From assembly GCA_963761425.1 (NCBI GenBank), contig CAVXGQ010000005.1, forward strand, positions 186,001 through 250,000: a DNA stretch of 64,000 bases, in the 5' to 3' direction. The notes under the pieces were generated by a model. That model did no database searches. It was not told the origin of the DNA and was given only the letters and a program-made list of their open reading frames with translations. The position numbers and the translations under genes are program-made. This document shows, one piece after another, positions 61,821 to 64,000 of this stretch (position 1 is the stretch's first letter; every line of letters starts with the position of its first letter). This DNA is from Bog-793 sp963761425. GTDB lineage: Bacteria; Actinomycetota; Acidimicrobiia; Acidimicrobiales; Bog-793.

Positions 61821-62397
61821 TCGGGGACCTGGGAAAATACACTGATATCTTGGCAAGAATTGCCAAATATCGAGCGTTATTTATTTCACAGCTTCGCAGC
61901 ACGCCCCGAGAGCGCCTGTCGACGACGCAAAGCGACTGATTCTCGCCAGCTGCACGCGGAAGACTCCGGCAGACGCCCACAGATCGCCGGGAGCGGTACG
62001 ACACTCAAGAGGAGAGTGCTTCCCGACTTGCTCAGTGGGTTCATCGGGCACTGGGGCTCGCCACTCGGCGCCACTAAAAACCCAGTACAGGGCAGACGAT
62101 CCGCGCGCGCCTTGGACACAGTTTGGAGACGAGCGGCGCGACGCGCCAAGAGAACAGAGAATGCAGTGGATGGCACCGCGCCAGCTTGGCGGTGTCTCCT
62201 CCGTATCGAGACCGCTGACGCCAGCCTGGCACGATCTGGAAGGAGGATTCGCCTGCCCCCGCGAGCGGTCGCCCCACATTGACCATCTAACCTTCCGAGC
62301 ATATAGTTTATTTCTTTGAAGCTTGTATTTGAAAACTTCGTTCCACAAGGAAGGAGGGAAGAAAGAACGCATACCGAAGACAACAGAGGAGGGCAAG
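61821..62397. other. Gene-poor region before the GH6 gene
   Basis: About 575 bases of mixed composition with lower-GC patches. No convincing frame: the open ones have Arg/Ser/Pro-rich, low-complexity products. Contains the 17-bp dyad at 61850-61866 and the GH6 leader with AGGAGG at 62387. Confidence 0.5.
61850..61866. promoter_or_regulatory. 17-bp perfect dyad, operator-like
   Basis: TTGGCAA-gaa-TTGCCAA in an AT-rich setting, upstream of the broken operon. A typical operator size and symmetry; the regulator is unknown. Confidence 0.5.
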
Positions 62398-64000
62398 ATG
62401 GGAGATCTCTTTTTCGGGCGCTGGTCAAGTCCTGAGCGTCCTGTAGGTCGCTCTCGACGAGAGCGTCATGTAACAACGTTGCACGGGTCATCAAGACATC
62501 CGGCCGCGCGACGGATCGGAATCTTGGCGTTCCTCGCGCTCGCCGCGGGGGCGCTCGCCGCTATGCCGCTGGCGGTATCGGCCTCGGCGTCGCCGACGAC
62601 CACCGGAAGTGGGCACACCCTGCCGGCGGGCACGAAGTTCTACGTACCTCCGCCCGCCCAAGGATCGTTGCAGGAGATCTTCCAGCTGCTCTGGAGCGGC
62701 CAGTTCAAGGACGCCGGGCTGATCGCCACGATGGAGTCCTATCCGTCGGCGGTGTGGCTCGACGGTGAGACAGCAGCGCAAGCGGCCAAGGGCGCCCGCG
62801 GTGAGGAACAGGCCAACTTCGACGTCGCAATGCAGGTGCGCCAGGCGCTGTTCGCGGCGCGCTTCCAGCACGCCGTGCCGATCTTCGTCGCCTACAACAT
62901 CCCGGGTCGTGACTGCTCGCAGTACTCGGCTGGCGGAGCTCCGTCGGACGCCGCCTACGATGCCTGGATCGACTCCATCGAGGGGGCGCTGGGAAACGCC
63001 CAAGCGGTGATGATCCTCGAGCCCGACGCTCTGGCGAACCTGCCGGGGTACTGCGGGTCGGCGTACGAAACGGAATTCCCTAACATCACCGACACCACCC
63101 GCATCGACGACGTCAACTACGGCGTCACCACCCTCGAGAACGACCCCAACATCAGCCTGTACATCGACGGTGGCCACAGCGCCTGGCAGACCACGGGCAA
63201 CATCGCCGAGGTCCTGGTGGCGGCCGGCGTGCAGCAGGCTCAGGGCTTCTTCCTCAACGTCTCCAACTACCAGTACGCGACCAACAACGTCTTCTACGGC
63301 ACGTGGGTGTCCTCGTGCATCGCCTACGCGACGGTCAACAACGGCGTGACCCCAGCGGAGGCACTGGGCTATGCCAGCACGCTCGACTCAGCAGACAACA
63401 ACCCGAGCGGCGCCTTCGCCAGCTGCCCGAACCAGTACTGGAACGGTGGGCCCGCAGTCAGTTGGGTCGGGGTAGCAATGAGCCCCTACGGCGTGTGGAG
63501 CGAGAGCGGACCGGTGCCGACGGGTACCGGCACCACCGGAGACCTCGACACCGCCGGGACCGACAGCTGGTACGCCTCGTTGCTGGGCACCACCGTGCCG
63601 ACCACCCACTTCGTGATCGACACGAGCCGTGACGGCCTTGGGCCGAACGACATGGAGACCTACTACAGCGCTCCGTACGACCAGCCCGAGAGCATCGTCG
63701 GCAGCACTCCGGGCGTCGAGTACCCGGACAACAGCCCGCCAGGTGGCTCGCTCCAGAACGGAAACTGGTGCAACCCGCCTGACTCCGGCCTCGGCCTCGC
63801 GCCGACAGCGAACACGAGCACCGTGGCGAACTCGCTCGACAGCTACCTTCCGGCCGACACGTCGCTGCTCGACGCGTACCTCTGGGTGAAGACCCCGGGG
63901 CAGTCGGACGGTCAGTGCGACCTTGCCGGCGGTGTGCGGAACTGGGACGACGCAGCCGGCACGATCGAGGCCACGATTCCGGGTTGGCCGGCAACCACGA
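62398..64000 (+). CDS. Secreted glycoside hydrolase family 6 (cellulase), cut by the right edge
   Basis: Frame open from ATG 62398 to the end (534 codons); AGGAGG at 62387-62392 fixes the start. A basic leader precedes a signal sequence (RIGILAFLALAAGALAAMPL, ~38-60). Both GH6 signatures are seen: VAYNIPGRDCSQYSAGG with the proposed acid Asp ~172, and VMILEPDALA with Asp ~210, 38 residues apart as in known cellulases. WLDG and YIDGGHSAWQ also fit. Cys pairs suggest an exported fold. Likely beta-1,4-glucanase or cellobiohydrolase; a C-terminal carbohydrate-binding module may lie outside. Confidence 0.95.
   Translation, partial: MGDLFFGRWSSPERPVGRSRRERHVTTLHGSSRHPAARRIGILAFLALAAGALAAMPLAVSASASPTTTGSGHTLPAGTKFYVPPPAQGSLQEIFQLLWSGQFKDAGLIATMESYPSAVWLDGETAAQAAKGARGEEQANFDVAMQVRQALFAARFQHAVPIFVAYNIPGRDCSQYSAGGAPSDAAYDAWIDSIEGALGNAQAVMILEPDALANLPGYCGSAYETEFPNITDTTRIDDVNYGVTTLENDPNISLYIDGGHSAWQTTGNIAEVLVAAGVQQAQGFFLNVSNYQYATNNVFYGTWVSSCIAYATVNNGVTPAEALGYASTLDSADNNPSGAFASCPNQYWNGGPAVSWVGVAMSPYGVWSESGPVPTGTGTTGDLDTAGTDSWYASLLGTTVPTTHFVIDTSRDGLGPNDMETYYSAPYDQPESIVGSTPGVEYPDNSPPGGSLQNGNWCNPPDSGLGLAPTANTSTVANSLDSYLPADTSLLDAYLWVKTPGQSDGQCDLAGGVRNWDDAAGTIEATIPGWPATT

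Noticed and set aside
48342..64000. attR copy of the tRNA-fMet 3' end inside the window
   Set aside because: Scanned for the T-arm and acceptor sequence and found no second copy; the right end is presumed outside.

Overview
The window is high-GC actinobacterial chromosome, most likely from an Acidimicrobiia-like lineage. This rests on two WhiB proteins, a mycothiol-dependent maleylpyruvate isomerase-type enzyme, GuaB3, an F420/DUF2342-type zincin, an actinobacterial succinate dehydrogenase module, a DivIVA protein, a UPF0182 protein and heavy use of GTG starts. The genus is an inference, because no rRNA lies in the window.

Bases 1-46,124 are mainly housekeeping. A Fic protein cut by the left edge is followed by a family-4 uracil-DNA glycosylase and a t6A tRNA-modification cluster (tsaE-tsaB-rimI-tsaD). 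Next come groES-groEL behind a perfect CIRCE operator and in front of a strong hairpin, a Nudix CoA pyrophosphatase, guaB3 and a YfhO-like membrane protein. A DeoR regulator faces a TauE/SafE exporter, followed by an unknown membrane-anchored protein, guaA and pcrA/uvrD (C-terminal domain out of frame). Then sucC-sucD-purN-purH and folD feed the TCA cycle and purine/C1 metabolism, joined by metF, icd and mdh. Facing mdh is an sdhC-A-B operon that also carries an SCP2-like gene and an ABM monooxygenase-like gene. Two whiB genes bracket a formiminotransferase-like gene. The block ends with a DUF2342 zincin with an altered metal motif, an HtrA-like protein lacking its catalytic triad, a lone MreB-like protein, a YlbL-type Lon-like protease, a DivIVA protein with a phage-head-like C-terminus, and UPF0182.

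Bases 46,125-48,264 are a lower-GC stretch holding a secreted seven-repeat FG-GAP protein flanked by a 24-bp imperfect direct repeat. At 48,265-48,341 lies an initiator tRNA gene, followed about 110 bp later by a tyrosine integrase. This marks the left end of an integrated element whose right end was not found in the window.

The element (48.3 kb onward) looks like a partly decayed defence-type island. It carries a DEDDh exonuclease and an OLD-family ATPase/TOPRIM nuclease interrupted by one in-frame TAG. An IS1380 transposase fragment is fused to a truncated DUF4291 gene. A giant winged-helix/P-loop NTPase resembling STAND-type antiphage proteins is split by a +1 frameshift. A secreted protein, an excisionase-like gene and a small operon with two nonsense codons follow. 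A GH6 cellulase runs off the right edge. The strongest candidates for something undescribed are the giant NTPase, the OLD-exonuclease pair, and the unidentified excisionase-linked operon at 61.1-61.8 kb.
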